The notes beneath the pieces are model-generated. The model was not told the DNA's origin. It worked only from the letters and a program-made list of their open reading frames with translations, and did not search any database. Positions 8,469 to 17,002 of a stretch of DNA of 64,000 nt are shown one piece after another. The DNA comes from Nonomuraea africana. GTDB taxonomy: Bacteria; Actinomycetota; Actinomycetes; Streptosporangiales; Streptosporangiaceae. Positions within the stretch are counted from its first letter, which is position 1; each line of letters begins with the position of its first letter. The translations under genes and the position numbers were made by a program. The DNA is taken from assembly GCF_014873535.1 (NCBI RefSeq), contig NZ_JADBEF010000001.1:6138001-6202000 (forward strand), in the 5' to 3' direction.

Positions 8469-8915
8469 GTGAACCAGCGCGCCCGCATCGCGATGTCCGA
8501 CGACGACGTCACCGCCTTCCTCAGGGAGTCGCGCAAGCTGCAGCTCGCGACCATCAACGCGGACGGCACGCCGCATCTGGTCACCATGTTCTACGCGCTG
8601 GACGGCGAGGGCAGGATCGCCTTCTGGACCTACGGCAAGGCCCAGAAGACACGGAACCTCGAGCGCGACCCGCGCGTCAGCTGCCTGATCGAGACCGGCG
8701 ACGACTACGCCGAACTGCGCGGCATCCTGCTGTACGGCGTGGCCAAGCAGGCCGGCAGGACGCTCGACATCGGCATGGAGATCGCCAGGAGGATGACACC
8801 CGGCGTGCCCGACGAGCTGCTCCGCGAATACGTGGAGCACACGGGGAGAAAACGCGTCGCCTTCGTCGTGGAGCCCACCAAAGTGGTGTCATGGGACCAC
8901 AGGAGGCTGTCATGA
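8469..8915 (+). CDS. PPOX-class flavin/F420-dependent enzyme
   Basis: 148 residues of the split-barrel pyridoxamine-5'-phosphate-oxidase-like fold: LATINADGTPHLVTMFYAL, then RNLERDPRVSCLIETGD, and a C-terminal KVVSWDHRRL. Actinobacterial members often use F420 rather than FMN; the sequence alone does not decide. The GTG at 8469 lies just after a palindromic operator; an ATG at 8493 is an alternative. Its stop overlaps the ferredoxin start (ATGA). The coupling to ferredoxin and alcohol dehydrogenase suggests an electron-transfer catabolic operon. Confidence 0.85.
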   Translation: MNQRARIAMSDDDVTAFLRESRKLQLATINADGTPHLVTMFYALDGEGRIAFWTYGKAQKTRNLERDPRVSCLIETGDDYAELRGILLYGVAKQAGRTLDIGMEIARRMTPGVPDELLREYVEHTGRKRVAFVVEPTKVVSWDHRRLS

Positions 8916-9103
8916 GAATCAAAGTCGACGACCTGGTGTGCGAGGCCAACGCGGTCTGCATGGGACTCGTCCCTGAAGTCTTCGAAGTGGACGACGACGA
9001 CCAGCTGCACATCCTGCTGCCCGAGCCGCCGCCCGAGATGTTGGACCGCGTCCGCCACGCGGTGCGGTCATGTCCGAAAGCCGCCCTCTCTCTCGAGGAG
9101 TGA
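8912..9103 (+). CDS. small ferredoxin ([3Fe-4S]/[4Fe-4S], P450-associated type)
   Basis: 63 residues with only three cluster cysteines: Cys10 and Cys16 (CEANAVC), then Cys56 in SCPKAALSL near the end. This C-x5-C ... C-P spacing with PEVFEVDDDD is typical of actinobacterial ferredoxins that serve cytochromes P450. No P450 gene is in the window, so the partner must lie elsewhere or be the neighbouring oxidoreductases. The ATG at 8912 overlaps the PPOX stop and is preceded by AGGAGG. Confidence 0.9.
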   Translation: MRIKVDDLVCEANAVCMGLVPEVFEVDDDDQLHILLPEPPPEMLDRVRHAVRSCPKAALSLEE

Positions 9104-9110
9104 ACCCCCC

Positions 9111-10196
9111 ATGCGCGCAGCGCTGCTCCACACCGTAGGAGACGACAAGCTCGACATCCGCGACGACGTCACGCTGGCTCCGGTCGGCCCGACGCAGGTG
9201 CGCGTGAAGATCAGGGCGACCGGCGTCTGCCACTCCGACCTGTCGGCGATGAGCGGCGTGGTGCCCCAGCCGGTGCCGCTGGTCCTCGGCCACGAGGGGG
9301 CGGGCGAGGTCGTCGAGGTGGGCGACCACGTCACCTCCGTCCAGCCCGGCGACCACGTCATCATCAACTGGCGGCCCTCCTGCCAGGAGTGCGCGCTGTG
9401 CGTGGGCGGCCAGCCGTACCTCTGCATGAAGTACATCGTCGAGTCCTTCACCACCGGGAACTTCCGGATCGGCGGCGACACCATGGCGTACGGCATGGCC
9501 GGGTGCGGCACCTGGGCCGAGGAGATCGTCGTGCCGTGGCAGGGCGCCATCAAGGTCGACCCCTCTCTCCCGTGGGAGGCGGCCGCCCTGATCGGCTGCG
9601 GCATCACCACCGGCGTCGGCGCGGCCATCAACACCGCCCGCGTACGGCCCGGCAGCACCGTCGCCGTCATCGGCTGCGGCGGCGTCGGCCTCTCGGTCAT
9701 CCAGGGCGCCCGCATCTCCGGCGCCCGCACCATCCTCGCCATCGACCCCCTCGCCGCCAAGCACGAGCTCGCCCTCAAGGTCGGCGCCACCCACGCCGTC
9801 ACCCCCGACGACCTGCCAGGGGCGCTGCAGGAGCTCACCGGCGGGGCGGGCTTCGACTACGGCTTCGAGGTGGTCGGCAAGGCCGCCACCATCCAGTCCG
9901 CCTGGCAGCTCACCCGCCAGGGCGGCGACGTCATCGTGGTCGGCGCGGGCGCCATGGACGACATGGTGCAGATCTCCGCCTTCAGCCTGCTGTTCGAGGG
10001 CAAGAACCTGCTCTCCTCGCTGTACGGCGAGGCGGACGTGCGCCACGACTTCCCGTACTTCGGCGAGCTGTACAAGTCGGGCCAGCTCGACCTCGACTCG
10101 ATGATCAGCGCCCGCATCAAGCTGACGGACCTGAACGAGGCGGTCGCCGCCCTGCGCAACGGCGAAGCCCTCCGCCAAATCGTCCTCATCGACTAA
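9111..10196 (+). CDS. zinc-dependent alcohol dehydrogenase (class III-like MDR)
   Basis: 361-residue medium-chain dehydrogenase. Catalytic zinc ligands: TGVCHSD (Cys and His of the first pair), GHEGAGEV (His-Glu) and a later Cys in GCGI. The structural-zinc loop has CQECALCVGGQPYLC with four cysteines. The NAD-binding motif is VAVIGCGGVGLSVIQGA. The long form and the IDPLAAKHELA segment resemble actinobacterial NDMA-dependent or AdhB-type enzymes; in mycobacteria AdhB lies near a ferredoxin and CYP51. It follows the ferredoxin by 7 bp. Confidence 0.92.
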   Translation: MRAALLHTVGDDKLDIRDDVTLAPVGPTQVRVKIRATGVCHSDLSAMSGVVPQPVPLVLGHEGAGEVVEVGDHVTSVQPGDHVIINWRPSCQECALCVGGQPYLCMKYIVESFTTGNFRIGGDTMAYGMAGCGTWAEEIVVPWQGAIKVDPSLPWEAAALIGCGITTGVGAAINTARVRPGSTVAVIGCGGVGLSVIQGARISGARTILAIDPLAAKHELALKVGATHAVTPDDLPGALQELTGGAGFDYGFEVVGKAATIQSAWQLTRQGGDVIVVGAGAMDDMVQISAFSLLFEGKNLLSSLYGEADVRHDFPYFGELYKSGQLDLDSMISARIKLTDLNEAVAALRNGEALRQIVLID

Positions 10197-10342
10197 CGGC
10201 TGCGGCGTCTTGTGGGGGGCTCGACGCCCTCAACCGGAGCCGGGGCCCTGAAGTCAGGTGAGCCACACCAGGAAGGCACTGCTAGAGCCGTCACGTCTCC
10301 CGTGATCTTTGGTGCCGACGCGGCTAGCGGGCGTCTGAAGCG

Positions 10343-11311
10343 TCATGATGCCTGGTCGGCGAGTGATGATTCGAAATGGCGCGGTAGCCGGTCGTCGTGG
10401 AATCGGGTGATGCCGCGGAGGCGATCGCCGGTGAGCGTGAGCACGATCACCCCTGCGGGTGGTTCGACGGCGCCGGCAAGACGCCACGTGAACGCCGGCT
10501 GCCCGTTGGCGCGGGTCGGGCGCAACTCGAAGCGCCGATCCGCGCGCCATGCGGCGCTCGCCCGCAGGAATGCGGCGATCGCCGTGGCGCCGTGGTACTC
10601 GTGCGGCGCGGGCGGCATGGCCAGCCACGCGTCGTCGGTGAGCAGGGTGACCAGTGTGTCGATGTCGTCGGTGGTGAAGGCCTCGGCGAAGCGGTGGACC
10701 AGGTGGCGCTCCTGTGCCGACCCCGGCGCGGGCGGTTCGGCTCGGGCGTCGCCGCGGTGCCGGCCGAGAGCGGTCCGTGCCCGCTGCAGCAGTCCTTTGA
10801 CGGCGGTCGGTGTGGTGTCGAGCATCGGCGCGGCCGCGCCGAGCGGGTAGCCGAGCACGTCGCAGAGCACCAGGGCGGCGGCCTGCCGCGGCGGGAGCCG
10901 CTGGAGCGCGGCGACGAACGCCAGCTCGATCGCCTCCCGTGTCGCGTAGCGCGCCTCGGGGCCGGGCTCAGCGTCGGGCACGTGCTCCAGCAGCGTGTCC
11001 GGGTACGGCTGGAGCCACGGCACGTCGCCGTGGCGGCTGGGCTCGGGCGGCTGGAACGGCGGGCGGGGTTCGGGCGGGATCCGCCGGCCGCGGTCGCGCA
11101 GCGCGTTGAGGCAGCGGTTGGTGGCGATGCGGTACAGCCACGACCGCACCGACGCGCGATGTTGGAAGCCGTCCAAGCCGCGCCAGGCCGCCAGCAGCGT
11201 CTCCTGCAGCACGTCCTCCGCGTCGGTCAGCGAGCCGAGCAGCCGGTAGCAGTGCAACAGCAACTCGTGCCGGTACGCCGGGATCAGCTCATCGAACGCG
11301 ATTTCCGCCAC
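10343..11311 (-). CDS. ECF sigma factor with C-terminal SnoaL-like domain (SigG/TIGR02960 type)
   Basis: The N-terminal half has sigma region 2 (HCYRLLGSLTDAEDVLQET, RSWLYRIATNRCLN) and region 4 (LPPRQAAALVLCDVLGYPL, TTPTAVKGLLQRAR). The last ~130 residues form a SnoaL/NTF2-like domain (FAEAFTTDDIDTLVTLL), which in related sigma factors controls activity instead of an anti-sigma factor. The frame is open to an ATG at 11377, but that would overlap the divergent gene, so I prefer GTG 11311, which begins next to region 2. The divergent neighbour is also a SnoaL-fold protein. Confidence 0.88.
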   Translation of the reverse strand: MAEIAFDELIPAYRHELLLHCYRLLGSLTDAEDVLQETLLAAWRGLDGFQHRASVRSWLYRIATNRCLNALRDRGRRIPPEPRPPFQPPEPSRHGDVPWLQPYPDTLLEHVPDAEPGPEARYATREAIELAFVAALQRLPPRQAAALVLCDVLGYPLGAAAPMLDTTPTAVKGLLQRARTALGRHRGDARAEPPAPGSAQERHLVHRFAEAFTTDDIDTLVTLLTDDAWLAMPPAPHEYHGATAIAAFLRASAAWRADRRFELRPTRANGQPAFTWRLAGAVEPPAGVIVLTLTGDRLRGITRFHDDRLPRHFESSLADQAS

Positions 11312-11333
11312 GACCGTTCCGTTCTGCGGCTCG

Positions 11334-11358
11334 CCGGTGTCGTAAGAGGTGACACCGG
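11334..11358. promoter_or_regulatory. inverted repeat between divergent sigma and SnoaL genes
   Basis: A perfect 8-bp inverted repeat, CCGGTGTC and GACACCGG, separated by 9 bp. It lies in the 58-bp divergent spacer immediately before the AAGGAG of the SnoaL gene. Position and symmetry suggest an operator or overlapping promoters. Confidence 0.35.
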
Positions 11359-11369
11359 AAGGAGACATC

Positions 11370-11747
11370 ATGACCAACCCAGCATTGCAGATCGCGCTCG
11401 CCTACCACCGCGCGTGGACCGGTAAGGACCTCGACCTGGCGTTGACGTACCTCGCCGACGAGGTGGTGTGCGACGCCCCGGCGGGACGGATCGTCGGCAT
11501 CGAGGCGTACCGGGACTTCCTGGCGCCCTTCGCCGAGCGGCTCCTCATCAGCGTGGAGATGATCGCCGCGTTCGGGGATGACAGCACGGCCGTGCTCGTG
11601 TACGACACCGAGACGATCCCGGCCAAGAGCGCACCGGCGGCCGAATGCGTCACGGTCCGAGACGGGAAGATCGTCTACAACCGCTTCGTGTTCGACCGCA
11701 CGCCGTTCGACGAGTTCCGCCGCCGGCAGGAGCCGGCCCGTCCGTAG
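11370..11747 (+). CDS. SnoaL-like nuclear transport factor 2 fold protein
   Basis: 125 residues. ALAYHRAWTGKDLDLALTYL followed by VRDGKIVYNRFVFDRTPF is the pattern of SnoaL-like cone-shaped barrels, which include polyketide cyclases, isomerases and many non-enzymes. The ATG at 11370 is chosen because AAGGAG lies 6 bp upstream; seven in-frame codons before it are not supported. It is divergent from a sigma factor carrying the same fold, suggesting a common ligand or regulation (inference). Confidence 0.82.
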   Translation: MTNPALQIALAYHRAWTGKDLDLALTYLADEVVCDAPAGRIVGIEAYRDFLAPFAERLLISVEMIAAFGDDSTAVLVYDTETIPAKSAPAAECVTVRDGKIVYNRFVFDRTPFDEFRRRQEPARP

Positions 11748-11769
11748 CACGCGGAGGGAGGAGCAAGCG

Positions 11770-12102
11770 GTGGCGTACGACGAGGTGTTGGCCAGCCGGG
11801 TGGAGGACCTGCTCGGCGGCCGGCCGGACGTGACACGGCGGCGGATGTTCGGCGGGCTCGTGTGGCTGGTGTGCGGCAACATGGCCATCGCCGTACGGGG
11901 CGAGGGCGGCCTGCTGGTGCGGATCGCCCCTGACGACCACGACGCGATGCTCGCCGAGGCCGGCACCGCCGCGATGGTCATGCGCGGCCGGCTGATGGTC
12001 GGCTGGATCACCGCGACTCCGGAGGCCTGCGCCACGCCGCCGGACCTGGCCAGGTGGGTGCGGCGGAGCCTGACCTACGCTCGGACCCTGCCGCCGAAGT
12101 GA
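11770..12102 (+). CDS. TfoX/Sxy N-terminal domain protein
   Basis: 110 residues with TRRRMFGGLVWLVCGNMAIAV and MVMRGRLMVGWI, the signature of the TfoX N-terminal domain. In gammaproteobacteria TfoX/Sxy activates competence; the actinobacterial single-domain proteins have no known role. The GTG at 11770 follows GGAGGGAGGA. It starts 22 bp after the SnoaL gene, so the two are probably co-transcribed, and a hairpin terminator follows. Confidence 0.85.
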   Translation: MAYDEVLASRVEDLLGGRPDVTRRRMFGGLVWLVCGNMAIAVRGEGGLLVRIAPDDHDAMLAEAGTAAMVMRGRLMVGWITATPEACATPPDLARWVRRSLTYARTLPPK

Positions 12103-12118
12103 CGGCCGCGACCACGTG

Positions 12119-12146
12119 GGGAGCCGCGGCGCAGGCCGCGGCTCCC
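12119..12146 (+). terminator. hairpin terminator after TfoX-like gene
   Basis: A 12-bp perfect stem (GGGAGCCGCGGC / GCCGCGGCTCCC) with a 4-base loop, 17 bp after the TfoX-like stop. There is no T-tract, as is common in high-GC actinomycetes. Confidence 0.6.
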
Positions 12147-12208
12147 GGCAACCAACGCGAACGATCTCCACCCCATCGCCGCCTGGCCGACCGGCCTCCC
12201 GAAAGGAC

Positions 12209-13060
12209 CTAACCGGTGGGGCATCCTCGGTCGGGGTTGTCCTCGGGCAGTTCCTCCGGACCCGCCACGACCGTCGCCTTGCCCGGTTCCGTGAGGTAGC
12301 CGCCGTGCACGCGCCACGATTCGGGCACCGAGGGCTTCGTCACGGCTTCACCGGCCTCCAGATCGTCGACGGCGAACTCGGCGATGCTCACCCCGCGCTC
12401 CGCCAGCATCGCCCGCACCTCGGTGACCGTCTTGTTGAAGTACGGCACGCAGTGCATGGGCTCGCCCTTGGCGTCGAACGAGGTGATCGACTGGTACTGC
12501 TCGCCCGGATTGGCCTTGCGGCCGACGCTGATGTCGGCCGTGCCGTCGAACGAGTCCGGGATCTTCACCCCGATGGCGCAGCCGTCCAGCCTGTCGCACG
12601 CGCCCGGCGGGTAGATGCCCTTGATGTCTTCGACGTACTGGTTGCCGGGAGTGGTGGGGAACACCTGGCCCTCGAAGGCCTGGGACACGGGCAGCACGCG
12701 AAGGGTGATGTCGAGGCCCGCGGCCCGCAGTTGCGCCTGATAGCGCTCCGGGTCGGCGTAGAGATCGTTGATCTCGATGACGTAGTAGCCGTCCTCCCGA
12801 TCGATCTCGAGCGCCGCGGCCGACGCCGGACCGAGGCCGGACCCCGAGGGCAGTATCCAGGTCAGCCCCAGCACGGCGGCGGTCAGCGCGCCGGTCACCG
12901 GGACGGCCAGCCGCCAGGTCAGCCACCCCCGGGCCCTCGGCGCCGCGGGGGCGGGCTCACTCTCGGTGATCTCGCGCATCAGCTCGCGGGCGCCGTCGCT
13001 CACCTCTCTCACGGGCTCGGCGGCGAACCGGGCGACGAGGTGATCGATGTCGGTCTTCAT
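12209..13060 (-). CDS. membrane-anchored sigma-operon partner protein (anti-sigma-like, unassigned)
   Basis: 283 residues. Residues 1-45 are cytosolic and charged, a single transmembrane segment (LAVPVTGALTAAVLGLTWIL) lies near 50-70, and the rest (about 210 residues) is extracytoplasmic with four cysteines. The start overlaps the upstream ECF sigma gene as ATGA. This layout matches sigma-factor-associated membrane proteins such as anti-sigma factors or CU044-type proteins, but I see no zinc-binding anti-sigma motif (HxxxCxxC). Function unassigned. Confidence 0.65.
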   Translation of the reverse strand: MKTDIDHLVARFAAEPVREVSDGARELMREITESEPAPAAPRARGWLTWRLAVPVTGALTAAVLGLTWILPSGSGLGPASAAALEIDREDGYYVIEINDLYADPERYQAQLRAAGLDITLRVLPVSQAFEGQVFPTTPGNQYVEDIKGIYPPGACDRLDGCAIGVKIPDSFDGTADISVGRKANPGEQYQSITSFDAKGEPMHCVPYFNKTVTEVRAMLAERGVSIAEFAVDDLEAGEAVTKPSVPESWRVHGGYLTEPGKATVVAGPEELPEDNPDRGCPTG

Positions 13061-13608
13061 GACTGCCTTTCCGCTAGTGCGACGGCCCGCGGGCCGTACG
13101 AGGTGAGGTCGAGGTGGGCGGCGGCCAGTTCCCTGGCGAGCCGCTTGCGCGCGCGGTGCAGCCGAATCCGCACAGCGCCGTGCGAGCAGCCCAGCACCTT
13201 GGCGATCTCGGGGCTGCTGAGCCCCTCCCAGGCCACCAGCGCGAGCAGTTCCCTGTCGTCGCCGGACAGCCGCCTGAACGCCTCGTACGCGGCCCCCGAG
13301 TCGCGTACGGGCATGGCTTCGGCCCAGGTCGTGACCTCTTCGCGGAGCCGCTGGGCCAGCGCGGTGCGGCGTTCCTCGGCACGGAAGTGGTTGGCGAGCA
13401 CGCGTCTGGCCACGCCGTACAGCCAGAGCCTGGCCTCCTCCCCCTTCGGCACGTCGCCGATGCGCCGCCAGGCGGTGGTGAACGTCTCGGCGATGGCGTC
13501 CGCGATGTCATCGGGCGCGTCGGTTCTTCGCTTGATGTAGGTGGCGACGGCTGGATAGTGCGCCGAATAGATCTCCTCAAAGCGCGTCTTCAGCTCTGAT
13601 GACCCCAT
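13057..13608 (-). CDS. ECF RNA polymerase sigma factor
   Basis: 183 residues: region 2 (YIKRRTDAPDDIADAIAETF, then LWLYGVARRVLANHFR) and region 4 (LVAWEGLSSPEIAKVLGCSH, AVRIRLHRARKRL). No extra C-terminal domain. It is translationally coupled to the membrane partner gene downstream. It is divergent from the secreted subtilase at 13757, so the protease is a candidate target (inference). Confidence 0.9.
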   Translation of the reverse strand: MGSSELKTRFEEIYSAHYPAVATYIKRRTDAPDDIADAIAETFTTAWRRIGDVPKGEEARLWLYGVARRVLANHFRAEERRTALAQRLREEVTTWAEAMPVRDSGAAYEAFRRLSGDDRELLALVAWEGLSSPEIAKVLGCSHGAVRIRLHRARKRLARELAAAHLDLTSYGPRAVALAERQS

Positions 13609-13643
13609 ACGGCGATCCTTCCGTCCGACGACAACACTTCAGG

Positions 13644-13710
13644 AGATGTCCGGCTAAGCCCAGATGTTTCACAGCGCGGGCGGTAACACAGGGGGTGCAT
13701 CCGGACATCT
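13644..13710. promoter_or_regulatory. long-range inverted repeat in sigma/subtilase spacer
   Basis: AGATGTCCGG (13644-13653) is repeated inverted as CCGGACATCT (13701-13710), 47 bp apart, in the 148-bp spacer between the divergent ECF sigma gene and the subtilase. A third partial copy, AGATGT, lies between them. It could be a two-site operator controlling both genes. Confidence 0.35.
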
Positions 13711-13756
13711 ACTGCCACGTGACTCTTTTTGATCAACAGGACAGCGAGGGCGCTCC

Positions 13757-16700
13757 GTGTACTTAAAAATCGGACTCGTCCTCGCGGCGACGATCAGCAT
13801 CGCTCCCGCACCAGCCCCCGGAACCGCTGCCGAGCAGCTCGGCACGGGCAGGTCCGGCAGCGTGACTCTGCTCACCGGGGACAGAGTGGTGGTCACCGGC
13901 CAGGCGTATCGCGTGGAACCCGGCCCCGCAGGGACGTGGGGTTCATGAAACAGGTCCTGGACGGTCACCTGTACGTGATCCCGTCCGACGCCCGCCCGCT
14001 GGTCGCTCAGGGGGTGCTCGACCGGCGGCTGTTCGACGTCACCCAACTGCTGCAGTGGCGGTACGGCGACGCCGACACGGGCGACATCCCCTTGATCACG
14101 CAGTCGGCCACGGCACCCGCGCTCAGGGGCGCGCGGGAGGCCCGGCCGCTCGCCGGCCTCGGCATGACCACCCTCCGCGTGCCCAAGACCAGCGCGGCGC
14201 AGACGTGGAAGGAGCTGGCGGGCGGCGCTCGCACCCTGACCGCGGGCGCGGGCACGACGAAGATCTGGCTGGACGGCCGGCGCTCCTTCAGCCTCGACGG
14301 GAGCGTCAAGCAGATCGGCGCCACCGAGGCGTGGAAGCAGGGGATGACCGGCGAGGGCGTCACGGTCGCCGTTCTCGACTCCGGCTACGACCCCGATCAT
14401 CCGGACCTGAAGGACGTGGTGGTGCAGGCGCGCAACTTCAGCGCGGAACCCGACGTCCGCGACCTCTTCGGCCACGGCACTCACGTCGCCTCCACCATCG
14501 CGGGGAAGGGCGAGAAGTACCGGGGCGTGGCCCCCGGCGCCCGGCTGGCCATCGGCAAGGTGGGCGGCATCTCCGGCATCACCGACTCCGCCCTCCTGGC
14601 GGGCATGGAGTGGGCCGCCGTCGAGGTCGGGGCCAAGGTCGTCAACATGAGCATCGGCGGCCCCGACCAGGCCGAGATCGACCCCGTGGAGCAGGCGGTG
14701 AACACGCTGTCGGCGCGGACGGGCACGCTGTTCGTCGTCGCCGCGGGCAACGACGGCGGGGGGCGGCCGGTGAGCACGCCCGCCAGCGCGGACGCCGCTC
14801 TCGCGGTCGGCGCGGTCGACCGGCAGGACCAGATCGCCGACTTCTCCAGCACGGGTCCGCGCGAAGGCGACCACGCCGTCAAACCGGACATCACCGCGCC
14901 AGGGGTCGAGATCGTCGCCGCGGCGGCCGCCGGCACCGCCGAAGGCTCCCACGTCGCGAGGAGCGGCACCTCCATGGCCACCCCGCACGTGGCAGGGGCC
15001 GCGGCGATCCTCGCCCAGCGCCACCCCGGCTGGACCGGCCAGCAGCTCAAGGCCGCCCTCACCGGCAGTGCCGTCCCCGCGCAGGGGGCCACGCCGTACC
15101 AGCAGGGCACCGGGCGGGTGGACCTGGTGCGCGCGCTGAAGCAGCAGGTCGTGGCACAGGCGGAGGGCGCCTGGGCCGCCTTCCCGCGGGACGGCCCTGA
15201 CGGACGCGAGAAGACCGCGACCCTCACCTACACCAACTCCGGCGACACTCCGGTGACCCTCGATCTGACTGAGGACGGCGAGGTGCTCGAGCTCGGCGCC
15301 CAGCGGCTCGAGGTGCCCGCAGGAGGGCAGGCGTCGGTCTCCCTCGCGATCGACGCGACCGGCAAGGCCCCCGGCGACTACGTCGGGACGGTCACCGCCA
15401 CCGCGGGCGACACCGTGATCCGCACCCTGGCCGGCGCATACGTCGAGCCGGAGTCCTACGACGTCACCGTGAAGGCCATCGACAGGAACGGTGACCCGGC
15501 CGGCCCCCAGACCTACGCCCAGTTCTACGACCCCCGCACCGCCGCCACCAGGGAAGCGTTCTTCCAGGACGGCACAGCCAGGATCCGGCTCCCCAAGGGC
15601 GACTGGAACCTCATTACGGATATCTGGGGCCGGACGTTCGGCACGGTGCTCTCCCACACCTCGGTGAAGGTCGATCGCGCCGGCCAGCAGGTGACGGTGG
15701 ACGCCCGCCAGGGCAGGCAGGCGCTGATCACGCTGGACGACGCGACCGCGGCGCCGCTGAACGTGGCCGACGTCGAGCTTTCGCTCGGGCCGTGGACGAT
15801 GGGCTTCACGCAAGGGTCGCCCATGGGTGTGACCTCGAGGTTCTACTTCGTTCCCGTACGGCAGGAGGGAATGCGTGCCTCGTTCAGGACCTTCTGGAAG
15901 AGCAAGGACGTGTCGCCGAGCCCGTACCTGTACGACCTCGTCGCCCGTTACACCGACGGGTTCCCCGACGATCCCTCGTACGCGGCGCGGCAGAAGGACC
16001 TGGCGAAGGTGACGGCCGCCTACCGGGCGTCCGGGGTGGCCGCCAAGGGCCTGCCGCTCTTCGGGCACCGGCTCGGCGCCGAGCCGGCGAAGTTCCTGAT
16101 GGCGCCGCTCGATGACGTGGACCTGCCCGGCACCCGCACGTACTACCGGACACCAGGGCTGGTCTGGGACAGCGCGTTCCAGGTCGGCGACACCCTGCTG
16201 GTGGCCGACGGCGGCAGGGCCGTGGAGCGCGGGCACACCCGCGAGGTGTGGAACGCCGCGGTGAGTGGGCCGTCACTCGCGAGGCCCGGCGGCAGCCGTA
16301 CCGGAGACAAGCTCACGTTCCCGGCCGGCGCGCTCTTCGCCGACGGCGGGGCGGGCCGCACGGGGGCGGACGCCGCGGCCACCGGCACGGCGACCCTCAC
16401 CAGGGACGGGCAGGTGCTGGCCAAGACCGACCTGGCCGGCTGCTGGCTCGACCGGCCGAAGGCGTGCGAGCTGCGCGCCGACCTGCCGGGAGAGGACGCC
16501 ACCTACGCGCTCAGCACGTCGATGCGCAGGCAGGTGCCGTACTCGACGCTGTCGACGGCGGTCGACGCCACCTGGACGTTCCGGTCGTCGCACACGCGGC
16601 AGGAACGGCCGCTGCCGCTGATGGTCATGCGCTACGCCCCGGCCGGGCTCGACGACCTCAATCGGGCCAAGGCGGGCTCGCGGACCCGGCTGCCGATGTG

Positions 16701-16932
16701 GCTCGAGGGGAACCCCGGGACGCGTCCGCAGGCGGTGCTCGTCCGGCTGGAGATGTCGTCCGACGACGGCGCGAGCTGGCATCGGGTTCCGGTGGTCCGC
16801 ACCGCCTCGGGGTGGACCGCCGTGGTGCCGAATCCGCGGACGGCGGGCTTCGTCTCGCTGCGGGTGAAGGCGACCGGCGCATCCGGCGCCGACGTCGTCC
16901 AGACCGTCACCCGCGCCTACGCCGTTCACTAG
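13757..16932 (+). CDS. secreted S8 subtilisin-like serine protease, apparent frameshift in propeptide
   Basis: Large secreted subtilase, about 1,060 residues if the frames are joined. The signal peptide and propeptide (MYLKIGLVLAATIS, then GSVTLLTGDRVVV) start at GTG 13757 and run out of frame at 13946. The rest continues in another frame from AGG 13930 (RDVGFMKQVLDGHLYVIP). One missing base near 13928 would join them. The catalytic triad is intact: Asp in VAVLDSGYDPDHPD, His in FGHGTHVAST, Ser in SGTSMATPHVAG, with oxyanion Asn in AAGNDGG. The C-terminal ~500 residues are beta-rich domains. Codon 3 is TTA, rare in such genomes. Real mutation or sequencing error cannot be told apart here; an internal ATG at 13945 would give a protein without a signal peptide. 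Confidence 0.75.
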
Positions 16933-16941
16933 GGGCGGCAC

Positions 16942-16992
16942 CCGACCACTGCGGGGCCGGCGCCGTCGAGGCGCCGGCCCCGCAGTGGTCGG
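16942..16992. terminator. bidirectional terminator, 23-bp stem
   Basis: A perfect 23-bp inverted repeat (left arm 16942-16964, right arm 16970-16992) around a 5-base GTCGA loop, between the convergent subtilase and regulator genes. It should stop transcription from both sides. Confidence 0.8.
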
Positions 16993-17002
16993 GGGGCAGG
17001 CG

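Noticed and set aside
13757..13948. Separate small secreted peptide gene upstream of the subtilase
   Set aside because: The 63-codon frame is the signal and propeptide of the subtilase itself; its sequence continues in the next frame at the break.
14055..15200. Long open frames overlapping the subtilase, kgd, ABC and other genes on either strand
   Set aside because: They are Arg/Ala/Gly/His-rich shadow frames produced by high GC at codon position 3; none has a recognisable domain or ribosome binding site, and real genes occupy the same DNA.
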